DNA from: JBJKPP01 sp046706145
GTDB taxonomy: Bacteria > Bacteroidota > Ignavibacteria > Ignavibacteriales > Ignavibacteriaceae
Assembly (NCBI GenBank): GCA_046706145.1
Contig: JBJKPP010000092.1
Location: forward strand, 1 to 27,082
Reading direction: 5' to 3'
Length of the DNA stretch: 27,082 bases
The position numbers were made by a program, and so were the translations under genes. Position 1 is the first letter of the stretch; the number at the start of each line of letters is the position of its first letter. Below the pieces are notes generated by a model that saw only the letters and a list, made by a program, of their open reading frames with translations, had not been told where the DNA came from and searched no databases. Shown piece by piece: positions 7,656 through 14,748 of this stretch.

Positions 7656-7979
7656 ATGGAATTCCGAAGGTTTGAGGTTTATATAATAAATTTAGACCCG
7701 ACGATAGGAAGTGAAATAAAAAAGACACGCCCATGTGCAATAATTTCGCCAAACGAAATGAATAATCATATCTCCACAGTAATTGTAGCACCCATAACTT
7801 CAAAAATTAGAAATTATCCAACAAGAATACCATGTAAAATTCAAGGTAGGCAAGGTCAAGTAGTTCTGGACCAAATAAGGACGGTAGATAAATCAAGACT
7901 CGTTAGAAAGATTACAATGCTTGCCCAACCAGTTCAAAACAAGATAACATCAAAACTAATAGAAATGTTTTCGGCTTGA
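7656..7979 (+). CDS. mazF: MazF/PemK-family mRNA interferase toxin
   Basis: A 107-residue PemK/MazF-fold endoribonuclease toxin. Visible signatures are FEVYIINLDPTIGSEI near the N-terminus, KKTRPCAIISPNEMN (about residues 22-36) with the conserved Arg25-Pro26, VIVAPITS, and LDQIRTVDKSRL (71-82), which supplies residues equivalent to the catalytic/RNA-binding loop. Length is normal and nothing looks broken. When free it would cut mRNA at short recognition sequences that cannot be predicted here. It starts immediately after the antitoxin stop and converges on the PfpI gene 23 bases away. Confidence 0.95.
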   Translation: MEFRRFEVYIINLDPTIGSEIKKTRPCAIISPNEMNNHISTVIVAPITSKIRNYPTRIPCKIQGRQGQVVLDQIRTVDKSRLVRKITMLAQPVQNKITSKLIEMFSA

Positions 7980-8002
7980 AGATAAGTAAAGAATTCTAAT
8001 CT

Positions 8003-8542
8003 CTATCTCCTCGAATGACGGGTTTTCTCACTAAGTGCAGCAATTATAGTTTTGCAAAAAGAAGGAAGGTCACTGGGATTTCTTGAGGTAATTAAATTTC
8101 CATCATGGACAACTTCATCATCAATCCAGCCGCCTCCGGCATTTATCATATCATCTTTCATAGAATAAAAACTAGTAACTTTTCTGCCTCTAATAATATC
8201 TGCAGAAGCAAGCATCCAGCCGGCATGACAGATAGCAGCAATTACTTTTCCTTGATTGTTCATTTCCCTGACAAATTCAACCATTTGTTTGTTTCTTCTC
8301 ATATAATCGGGAGAGTAGCCGCCGGGAATAATTAGAGCATCAAAGTTAGAAGGTTTTACGTCATCTATTGAAATATCTGAACTAGCTACATATCCATGTT
8401 TGCCTTTGTAATTATCCATTTTAGGCGCAACTACTATCACATTAGCACCCTCTTCTTTCATCCTAATGTCCGTGTAGAGAAATTCGGCATCTTCAAAAAG
8501 ATTTTCTAGGAATATTGCAATGTTTTTCCCTTTTAATGGCAT
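8003..8542 (-). CDS. DJ-1/PfpI-family protein
   Basis: A 179-residue single-domain DJ-1/PfpI protein of the class I glutamine-amidotransferase-like superfamily. The nucleophile elbow is AAICHAGWML, with Cys105 and His106. Glu17 in LFEDAEF fits the acidic partner of the Cys, and IIPGGYSPD (71-79) is the typical oxyanion strand. Relatives have been reported as proteases, chaperones or glyoxalase/deglycase-like stress enzymes. Which applies here cannot be told. GGAG lies about 10 bases before ATG 8542. The C-terminal RHSRR is encoded by DNA containing GTCATTCGAGGAG, which resembles a dispersed repeat motif rather than conserved coding sequence. The gene is monocistronic and converges on the toxin gene. 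Confidence 0.92.
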   Translation of the reverse strand: MPLKGKNIAIFLENLFEDAEFLYTDIRMKEEGANVIVVAPKMDNYKGKHGYVASSDISIDDVKPSNFDALIIPGGYSPDYMRRNKQMVEFVREMNNQGKVIAAICHAGWMLASADIIRGRKVTSFYSMKDDMINAGGGWIDDEVVHDGNLITSRNPSDLPSFCKTIIAALSEKTRHSRR

Positions 8543-8734
8543 AAGATGTTACTCCGCTTATAACGAAAGATAAGACAACATAAATACAATTTTTGTAATA
8601 AATTTTGCTTTAAATCAATTGATTAACTTCAGACACAAACTGCAGTCTTAGTCAGTACAGTGATAAAATGTAAAGAGAGACAAAATGCCTTCGTATAAGT
8701 TTACCAATGTACTTTATGATTTTAGAAGACGCTA

Positions 8735-8750
8735 TCACATTCAAATGTGA
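8735..8750. other. Perfect inverted repeat downstream of zwf
   Basis: TCACATT (8735-8741) and AATGTGA (8744-8750) are separated by CA. It lies 44 bases beyond the zwf stop in an otherwise featureless 250-base gap between zwf and the PfpI gene. No T-tract follows on the minus strand, so it is a poor intrinsic terminator. It might be a protein-binding palindrome or chance. Confidence 0.3.
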
Positions 8751-8793
8751 ATTTTGAAATTTGTGATATGCGATACGAACTGATGGCTAAGAT

Positions 8794-10320
8794 TTATGAA
8801 ACATGCCAGTGAGCACCAGACTTCTGTAATAAATCTATTGATTCTTTAGGTCCCCAGGTTCCAGCCCTGTAGTTTGGAACTTTGAGCCACGGTTTCGATT
8901 CCCATTTTTCTATGATTGGGTCCACAATTGACCATGCGTTGTAAATCCAGTCTGACCTTGGAAATAGAGTTTGGTCACCCCGCATTGCATCATAAAGAAG
9001 CCATTGGTAAGATGTTGGCTGTTCGTTGATTCCGAAAGTTGTTGCATATTCGAAATTTAAGTTGACGGGCCTCAGCTTAAGCTCAGAGCCTGGCTGCTTT
9101 GCGGTGAATGTATAAATTATTCCTTCATTCGGCTGTAGTCTAAAAGTTAGGATGTTGTGTTCTTTCTCCTCACTTTTGGCGATTGGGAACATTAAATGAG
9201 GAGTTGGTTTAAACCTAATAGTTACTTCTGCAAGCCTTTTCGTTAATCTTTTTCCTGTCCTCAAAAAGAAGGGGACGTCCGCCCAGCGCCAATTATCAAG
9301 ATATAATTTGAGTGCAGTAAAAGTCGGTGTTTTAGAACTTTTTGAAACATTTTCTTCTTCTCTATAACCTTTCACTACCTCGCCGTTTACAATCCCGGAA
9401 TCATATTGACCCATAACAACATTATTCTCAATATCAATTTCACAAACTGATTCTAAAACCTTGTTAGTTTCCATCCTCAAAGAACTCGCATCGTAATTAA
9501 CAGGAGGTTCTATTGCTGTCATGCAAAGTAGTTGCAAAAGGTGATTCTGTACCATATCTCTTATTACGCCTGTTTCTTCGTAAAAACTTCCTCTGCCGCC
9601 AATTCCTATATCTTCTGCAACTGTTATTTGAACGTTATCAATATAGTTTCTATTCCAGATCGGTTCAAAACTTGGATTTGCAAATCTGAATGCAAGCATA
9701 TTTTGTACGGTTTCTTTACCAAGAAAGTGGTCAACCCTGAAAATCTGATTTTCACCGAGAACCTTTTTTATATTTTCATCAAGTTCCATTGACGATTTTT
9801 TATCGAAGCCGAAAGGTTTTTCTATTATTACTCTACGCCAGCCTTTTTCGCTAAAGCCTAGTTTTGTCTCCTTCAGTTTTTCCACGATTGTTCCGTAAAA
9901 TTGCGGGGGAGTAGCAAGGTGAAATAAGATATTGTCATCTATTTTTAAATCTTTTTTTACCTTTTCGATTTTATCAGTTAAATCCTTGTAAGATTGGTCA
10001 GGTTTATCGTTGAAATTTCCCGGAACATAGAAGAGATTATTCGAAAATCTTTTCCAGAAATCTTCTCCGTACTGACCATTTTTCATAATGGTCTGATACA
10101 TGTCATCACGAAAGCTTTCATCAGTGTACTGAATGTTCGAGAAGCCGATTATTGCAAAATCTCTTGGAAGTAAATTTATTCTGAATAGAGAAAATAGAGA
10201 CGGAATAAGTTCGCGGTGAGACAGATCTCCCGAGGCACCAAAAATACAAATGATGCAGGAACTTGGCGGTTCTGTTCTTGACATGCCTTTTTCTACTACT
10301 TCGACGGTTCTGCTGTTCAT
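8794..10320 (-). CDS. zwf: Glucose-6-phosphate 1-dehydrogenase
   Basis: Cytoplasmic enzyme oxidising glucose 6-phosphate to 6-phosphogluconolactone with reduction of NAD(P)+, the entry to the oxidative pentose phosphate pathway. At 508 residues it is full length. The coenzyme fold IFGASGDLSHRELIP is at 26-40, IEKPFG at 166-171, and the signature RVDHFLGKE at 195-203 with substrate-binding His198, followed by the VIRDMVQNHLLQ helix with its catalytic His. The N-terminal dozen residues before the dinucleotide fold are unremarkable. The ATG overlaps the gnd stop by four bases, and a strong AAAGGAGG lies in the gnd 3' end. It is the last gene of the operon. No lactonase gene follows. Confidence 0.97.
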   Translation of the reverse strand: MNSRTVEVVEKGMSRTEPPSSCIICIFGASGDLSHRELIPSLFSLFRINLLPRDFAIIGFSNIQYTDESFRDDMYQTIMKNGQYGEDFWKRFSNNLFYVPGNFNDKPDQSYKDLTDKIEKVKKDLKIDDNILFHLATPPQFYGTIVEKLKETKLGFSEKGWRRVIIEKPFGFDKKSSMELDENIKKVLGENQIFRVDHFLGKETVQNMLAFRFANPSFEPIWNRNYIDNVQITVAEDIGIGGRGSFYEETGVIRDMVQNHLLQLLCMTAIEPPVNYDASSLRMETNKVLESVCEIDIENNVVMGQYDSGIVNGEVVKGYREEENVSKSSKTPTFTALKLYLDNWRWADVPFFLRTGKRLTKRLAEVTIRFKPTPHLMFPIAKSEEKEHNILTFRLQPNEGIIYTFTAKQPGSELKLRPVNLNFEYATTFGINEQPTSYQWLLYDAMRGDQTLFPRSDWIYNAWSIVDPIIEKWESKPWLKVPNYRAGTWGPKESIDLLQKSGAHWHVS

Positions 10321-11222
10321 TTATTATCCTCCTTTACTGCGTGTCCACCAAATTGGTTTCTTAAAGCAGCAATCACCTTGCCGGAGAAAGATTCTTCTTC
10401 TCTTGAGGCAAATCTTTCATAAAGAGAAAGTGTCATGGTCGGAATAGGAATAGCATTATCTACAGCAAAATCTGTTGTCCATCTGCCAGTTCCGGAATCA
10501 TCGATATATGGCGCAATTCTTTTAAGAGAATTTCCCTCTTGATTAAAAGCTCTTCCTGCAAGTTCTAAAAGCCAGCAGCGAACAACTGCTCCGTGATTCC
10601 ATAAATTAGCAGCCTTTTCAAGCTCAATATTGAATTCAGATTTATGCATGCACTCAAATGCTTCGCCGATCCCTTGAAGCATTACATATTCGAGTGCGTT
10701 ATGAATCATTTTTACAAAATGTCCGGCGCCGTTTTTTCCGAAGTATGCGTATCCGTCTTCGGGGGCTAAGGTTTTTAAAACGGGTTCTAATCTTTTAAAA
10801 TCTTCTTCCTTTCCACCAATCATCATATTGTATCCTACTTCCAATCCCCAAATTCCACCGCTTACTCCGATGTCCAAAAAATGTATCTTTTTCTCGTTGC
10901 ACTTTTTAGCATTCTTCATTGATTCAATATAATGAGAATTACCACCATCAATAATTAAATCATCGGCTTCAACAAGCGTCAGCAGTTTGTTTATTGTTTC
11001 TTCAGTTGGTTTTCCGTGCGGAACCATTACCCAAACGTTTCTAGGCGGCTTGAGCTTCTTTACTAATTCATCCAAAGTGTAGGCACCTTCAGCACCGTCT
11101 TTAACTGATTTATCGACGTTATCCTTGCTTATGTCAAATGCTACAACTTTGTGTTTATCCTTCTGCAATCTCTTCACCATGTTTGAACCCATTTTGCCAA
11201 GTCCTATTAAACCTAATTCCAT
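10317..11222 (-). CDS. gnd: 6-phosphogluconate dehydrogenase, decarboxylating, short (GndA/YqeC-like) type
   Basis: Converts 6-phosphogluconate to ribulose 5-phosphate and CO2 with reduction of a nicotinamide cofactor. At 301 residues it belongs to the short class (TIGR00872-like), not the ~470-residue E. coli form. The N-terminal fold is GLIGLGKMGSNM (4-15), the substrate motif DIGVSGGIWG spans 117-126, and the catalytic GAGHFVKMIHNALEY (166-180) contains Lys171, Asn175 and Glu178. The second strand ends in FDIS with Asp30 where NADP enzymes carry Asn-Arg, which suggests NAD+ preference (inference). AAAGGAG at 11229-11235 precedes ATG 11222, with a G+C hairpin abutting it. It overlaps zwf by four bases and follows the HAD gene by 28. 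Confidence 0.96.
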   Translation of the reverse strand: MELGLIGLGKMGSNMVKRLQKDKHKVVAFDISKDNVDKSVKDGAEGAYTLDELVKKLKPPRNVWVMVPHGKPTEETINKLLTLVEADDLIIDGGNSHYIESMKNAKKCNEKKIHFLDIGVSGGIWGLEVGYNMMIGGKEEDFKRLEPVLKTLAPEDGYAYFGKNGAGHFVKMIHNALEYVMLQGIGEAFECMHKSEFNIELEKAANLWNHGAVVRCWLLELAGRAFNQEGNSLKRIAPYIDDSGTGRWTTDFAVDNAIPIPTMTLSLYERFASREEESFSGKVIAALRNQFGGHAVKEDNK

Positions 11223-11234
11223 TTTATACTCCTT

Positions 11235-11249
11235 TCCGCCTTTGGCGGA
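11235..11249. repeat. G+C hairpin abutting the gnd ribosome-binding site
   Basis: TCCGCC (11235-11240) and GGCGGA (11244-11249) form a perfect six-pair stem with a three-base loop, embedded in A/T runs in the 28-base gap between the HAD gene and gnd. On the minus strand the stem ends exactly where the AAAGGAG of gnd begins. It may be a small dispersed palindrome or an RNA element affecting gnd expression. Confidence 0.55.
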
Positions 11250-11250
11250 C

Positions 11251-11862
11251 TTAAAATTTTATTCCATTTTGTGTTAATATGTTTTCTAATTTTTTTACAT
11301 CGTCCAGATAAATTGTATTTAAGCCAACTTTTTCCGCACCCGCTATATTTTCTTCTCTATCATCGATGAATAAGCATTCGGAAGGATCTCTTCGTAAAAT
11401 ATTTAAGACATTTTCGAAAATTTTCGCATCTGGTTTTCTTGTTTTAAGAAAACAGGAACTAAAGAAAGCATCGAAATATTTTTCGAGATTGAAATTTCTT
11501 ATGCGGTATAAGTTTAATTCGTAAGATTCGTTGTTAATTGAGGCTATGTAATAATTTTTATCTTCATTAAGTCTTCTTAAAATGTCTATACTGGAATCAT
11601 GAGCCTGCGACATAGATTCCATAAATTTTATCACTTCATACCGTGTGAATCTCCTTTTTGTAAAGAAGATAGTCTGGTCTAAATATTTTACTAAAGATAG
11701 ATTTCCTTTCTCAAAATCCTGGAAATGCTTTTGATGTCTTTCTTCGAATTCATCGAAGTCAATTTTAAAATGTTCTGCAGCCTTAGTTCTGGCAATATTA
11801 TCCCAGCCATTTGTTAAGATTACCCCACCGATATCAAAGAATAAGGTGGTTAATTTTCTCAC
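11251..11862 (-). CDS. HAD-superfamily (subclass IA) sugar-phosphatase-like hydrolase
   Basis: A 203-residue haloacid dehalogenase-like hydrolase with a helical C1 cap (about residues 17-85). Motif I is FFDIGGVIL with nucleophile Asp10. The usual second Asp is Gly12, as in the FDxG(G/N)V branch that includes the E. coli glucose-1-phosphatase YihX. Motif II is Ser108 in IASINNE, motif III Lys143 in KTRKPDAKIFE, and motif IV Asp167-Asp168 in LFIDDREEN. The likely reaction is dephosphorylation of a sugar phosphate or side product, but the substrate is unknown. Translation starts at GTG 11862, overlapping the tal-pgi stop by four bases. It sits inside the pentose-phosphate operon directly before gnd. 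Confidence 0.88.
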   Translation of the reverse strand: MRKLTTLFFDIGGVILTNGWDNIARTKAAEHFKIDFDEFEERHQKHFQDFEKGNLSLVKYLDQTIFFTKRRFTRYEVIKFMESMSQAHDSSIDILRRLNEDKNYYIASINNESYELNLYRIRNFNLEKYFDAFFSSCFLKTRKPDAKIFENVLNILRRDPSECLFIDDREENIAGAEKVGLNTIYLDDVKKLENILTQNGIKF

Positions 11863-14699
11863 TTCAAGAGTTCTTCAATTTTTTTAAGATTTTGTTCAAC
11901 ATTATTACCGAGGTGTATTCGAATAACTCTTCTGTTTTTATTAGTTAAAGATCTGAAATCGCCCAGAGCTTGTGCTCTCTGAAGAGTTGCAAAACCATAA
12001 GTGTTTCCAGGTATAGGCAAATCATTTCCTGCAGCGTAAGTGAACATCAAAAATACACCGTGGTTTGGGCCGCCTTTATGAAGCTGTCCTGTCGAATGCA
12101 TATACCGTGGACCGTATCCTACTGTTGTGGCAACTTTAAGTTTGTTGCGAAGATTAGTTCTGATTTTTTGTAATGATTTATCTCTTGTCGAATTTTTCAA
12201 GAAATAAGATAGAAAAGCAATATAATCAGGACTTTTTGCCTGCTTGACAAATGCATTTAAGAATGCTTTCAGTGATGATTTTTTAACCTTCTCAAACCAC
12301 TCTGCAGAACTATCAGCATAAACCGAAATTTCTCCACTTTTCAGGATAGGTTCACCTTCTGAAAATGAACCCTTATTCTGCCACTCTTCAAGCAAATCTT
12401 TGCTATTCTTTTTACTCTCAGCTACATTTGGTTCGTCAAAAGGATTTACACCGAGAATTTTTCCTGCTGTCGCAGTTGCTAATTCCCATCTAAAGTATTC
12501 CGCTCCTATAGAAAGCTTATCTTTTATGTTAATTCTAACAACAGGGTGACCTTCTTTTTCGAGGGCCTGTAATTTTTTTTCATCTTGCGATTTTTCATCA
12601 TTCCCAGCATGAATATAAGCAAATACTCTATCACCACTGTAATCAGAAGGTCTTCCCAGATTTTCGCCTTCAATTGGAACCAATCCCGAACCTTCCTTCC
12701 CGGTACTTTCTGCGATTAGTTGTTCGACCCAATAGCCGAATGCACTAACAGATTCTGAAAGAACAAAAGTAATTTTGTCTCTTCCGAATTTCTGATTAAT
12801 TCCTAGAGCAGTACCCAAACCAACCCCAGGGTTTTCATTCAGGGGAACATAGGAACCGCAACTCATTTGGAATTGATGTGCATTGTGCAAAAGTGATTTT
12901 ACATCAATTCCTATAAGTGCCATTGGAACCAACCCGAAATATGAAAGAGCAGAATAGCGACCTCCAAAATCCCCGGGATTTACGAATATTTTTCTAAAAT
13001 CTTTTTGTTTAGCTTCTTCAACTAGAGGTGTTCTGTCATCAGTAATTGCTACAAAATGTTTCCCGATATGTTGAATATCTTTTTTCTCAAGTTGTTCGTG
13101 AAAGAATCTGTAAAAGCTCAAGGTTTCCGCCGTTGTTCCTGATTTACTTGCAGCTATAAATAAAGTTTTTTCATGGTCAATTTTAGAGTTGACTTCCTCA
13201 ACTGCTGCGGGGTCGGTATTATCCAAAACTATTAATTCGGGATAACCTTTCTTTGAACCGAATGTTAAACTTGAAACTTCCGGGCATAAACTGCTGCCGC
13301 CCATTCCAAGCAGAACTACATGTTTGAAATTTTCTTTTTTAATTTCATTTGTGAAAGAAATCAATTCGTCTGTCTTTTCAACAAACTGTTCAATATTTAG
13401 CCAGCCAAGACGATTCCTTATTGCATCTGTAGATTTTGAATCAGACTTCCAAAGAAACGGGTCTTTTGCGTAAACCCTTCTTCCATATTGTTTTTCATTT
13501 AAGGATTCAATCCCTGACTTTACACTTGATTTCGAATTACCATATGATATTTCCTGAGTTCCAATCTTGTCACCAAGTAACTTGTTTCTTTCAAGTGTTA
13601 GAGTTTTCATTAAGTTGTTGAAGGGATCGATAAATTTCTGTATTCCTTCGTTAACAAGCTGGTCAGTGACAAAATCAATATCTATTCCAACTCTTTTTAA
13701 ATCCTCAAAAGTTCTGTTTGCTTTATCTACATCCTTTTCAATAGAATTTTCTATAATCTGACCATGATCGCCAAATGCTGATATTGTTACCTCTGGCATT
13801 GTGTTAACAGTATCCGGACCAATCAAAGGCTCAACATATTTTACATCACTATAAAGCGGGTCTTTTGTGCTGGTGCTTGCCCAGAGTGGTCGCTGAACGG
13901 AAGCTCCTTTTCCGACAAGGTTATTCCATTTATCGCCGCTAAAGATTTTTTTAAAACTTTTGTAAGCCAGCTTCGCACTTGCTACTGCAGCTTCACCTAA
14001 AAGATTTTCAGGCCTTGGATAATCCTTCTCTGTATTTTTTGGAATAATTTGCTGACTTAAAAGCTGGTCGGTTAAAACATCTATCCTGCTTAAAAAGAAA
14101 CTAGCAACCGACGCAACATTTTTTATGTCCTTTCCCTCAGCAGATCTCTTTTCAAGAGCATTAACATAGGCATTGGCAACTGCTTCGTAGGCTTGTATAG
14201 AGAATAATAAAGTAACATTTACGTTTATTCCTTCATACAAAGCCTGCTCGATTGCCGGGGTGCCTTCTTTTGTGCCAGGGATTTTGATAAAACAATTAAC
14301 TCTGTCAACTTTCTTAAATAATCTTCTCGCTTCGTTAAGCGTTCCTTCAGTATCGTGAGCTAAATATGGAGAAACCTCAAGACTTACATAGCCATCAAGA
14401 CCGTTGGACTCATCATAAACTTTTTTCAAAATGTCACACGCATCCTGAACATCTTTAACTGTCAATTCTTCGTAAATCTGTGTAATAGATTTTTTCTGCT
14501 TTACCAATTGCTTAATCTGTGTATCGTAATCCTTACCGCCTGAGATTGCTTTATTAAAGATGGCTGGGTTTGATGTAATTCCTCGCAATCCTTCTTTTTC
14601 AACACGTTTTCTAAGCTCACCATTCTTTATCATTTTGCGAGTTAGGTTATCGAGCCAGTAACTTTGTCCATAGTCAATTAATTTTAATAAATTATTCAT
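11859..14699 (-). CDS. tal-pgi: Bifunctional transaldolase / glucose-6-phosphate isomerase fusion
   Basis: A 946-residue fusion of two cytoplasmic sugar-phosphate enzymes. Residues about 1-375 are transaldolase: GITSNPAIFNKAI near 40-52, Schiff-base Lys139 in CFIKIPGT, and NVTLLFS. Residues about 390-946 are phosphoglucose isomerase: LLGMGGSSLCPEV near 465, SKSGTTAET near 517, GGRYSALS, and a C-terminal GYGPRYMHSTGQLHKGG. Transaldolase moves dihydroxyacetone units between sugar phosphates, and the isomerase interconverts fructose and glucose 6-phosphates, so the product of one arm can feed the other. I chose ATG 14699 because GGAG lies nine bases upstream. A TTG at 14714 would place that site inside the gene. 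The gene overlaps the HAD gene by four bases. Both halves look intact. Confidence 0.95.
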   Translation of the reverse strand: MNNLLKLIDYGQSYWLDNLTRKMIKNGELRKRVEKEGLRGITSNPAIFNKAISGGKDYDTQIKQLVKQKKSITQIYEELTVKDVQDACDILKKVYDESNGLDGYVSLEVSPYLAHDTEGTLNEARRLFKKVDRVNCFIKIPGTKEGTPAIEQALYEGINVNVTLLFSIQAYEAVANAYVNALEKRSAEGKDIKNVASVASFFLSRIDVLTDQLLSQQIIPKNTEKDYPRPENLLGEAAVASAKLAYKSFKKIFSGDKWNNLVGKGASVQRPLWASTSTKDPLYSDVKYVEPLIGPDTVNTMPEVTISAFGDHGQIIENSIEKDVDKANRTFEDLKRVGIDIDFVTDQLVNEGIQKFIDPFNNLMKTLTLERNKLLGDKIGTQEISYGNSKSSVKSGIESLNEKQYGRRVYAKDPFLWKSDSKSTDAIRNRLGWLNIEQFVEKTDELISFTNEIKKENFKHVVLLGMGGSSLCPEVSSLTFGSKKGYPELIVLDNTDPAAVEEVNSKIDHEKTLFIAASKSGTTAETLSFYRFFHEQLEKKDIQHIGKHFVAITDDRTPLVEEAKQKDFRKIFVNPGDFGGRYSALSYFGLVPMALIGIDVKSLLHNAHQFQMSCGSYVPLNENPGVGLGTALGINQKFGRDKITFVLSESVSAFGYWVEQLIAESTGKEGSGLVPIEGENLGRPSDYSGDRVFAYIHAGNDEKSQDEKKLQALEKEGHPVVRINIKDKLSIGAEYFRWELATATAGKILGVNPFDEPNVAESKKNSKDLLEEWQNKGSFSEGEPILKSGEISVYADSSAEWFEKVKKSSLKAFLNAFVKQAKSPDYIAFLSYFLKNSTRDKSLQKIRTNLRNKLKVATTVGYGPRYMHSTGQLHKGGPNHGVFLMFTYAAGNDLPIPGNTYGFATLQRAQALGDFRSLTNKNRRVIRIHLGNNVEQNLKKIEELLK

Positions 14700-14730
14700 T
14701 TTTATTTTCTCCAAAACTTTTTAATTCCGC

Positions 14731-14748
14731 ATCCGGCTGCTGTCGGAT
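14731..14748. repeat. G+C-rich inverted repeat between tkt and tal-pgi
   Basis: ATCCG (14731-14735) and CGGAT (14744-14748) enclose GCTGCTGT, and an outer TCCG (14726-14729) can also pair with CGGA. The block follows the tkt stop directly and precedes the tal-pgi Shine-Dalgarno by about 15 bases. It is G+C-rich in an A/T-rich junction. No T-tract follows on the minus strand, so termination is unlikely. Confidence 0.4.

Noticed and set aside
7398..7979. The toxin-antitoxin pair plus the PfpI gene as a novel defence island.
   Set aside because: The pair is a standard MazEF arrangement, and the PfpI gene is convergent and monocistronic, so nothing links it to the pair.
8735..8750. The TCACATT/AATGTGA palindrome as a CRP site.
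   Set aside because: CRP half-sites are TGTGA then TCACA with a six-base gap. Here the order is reversed and the gap is two bases.
8687..8752. A 21-codon plus-strand frame in the gap between the PfpI and zwf genes, with a weak AGAG before its ATG.
   Set aside because: It is too short and without known motif, and its last codons lie in the TCACATT/AATGTGA inverted repeat. Chance is the simplest explanation.
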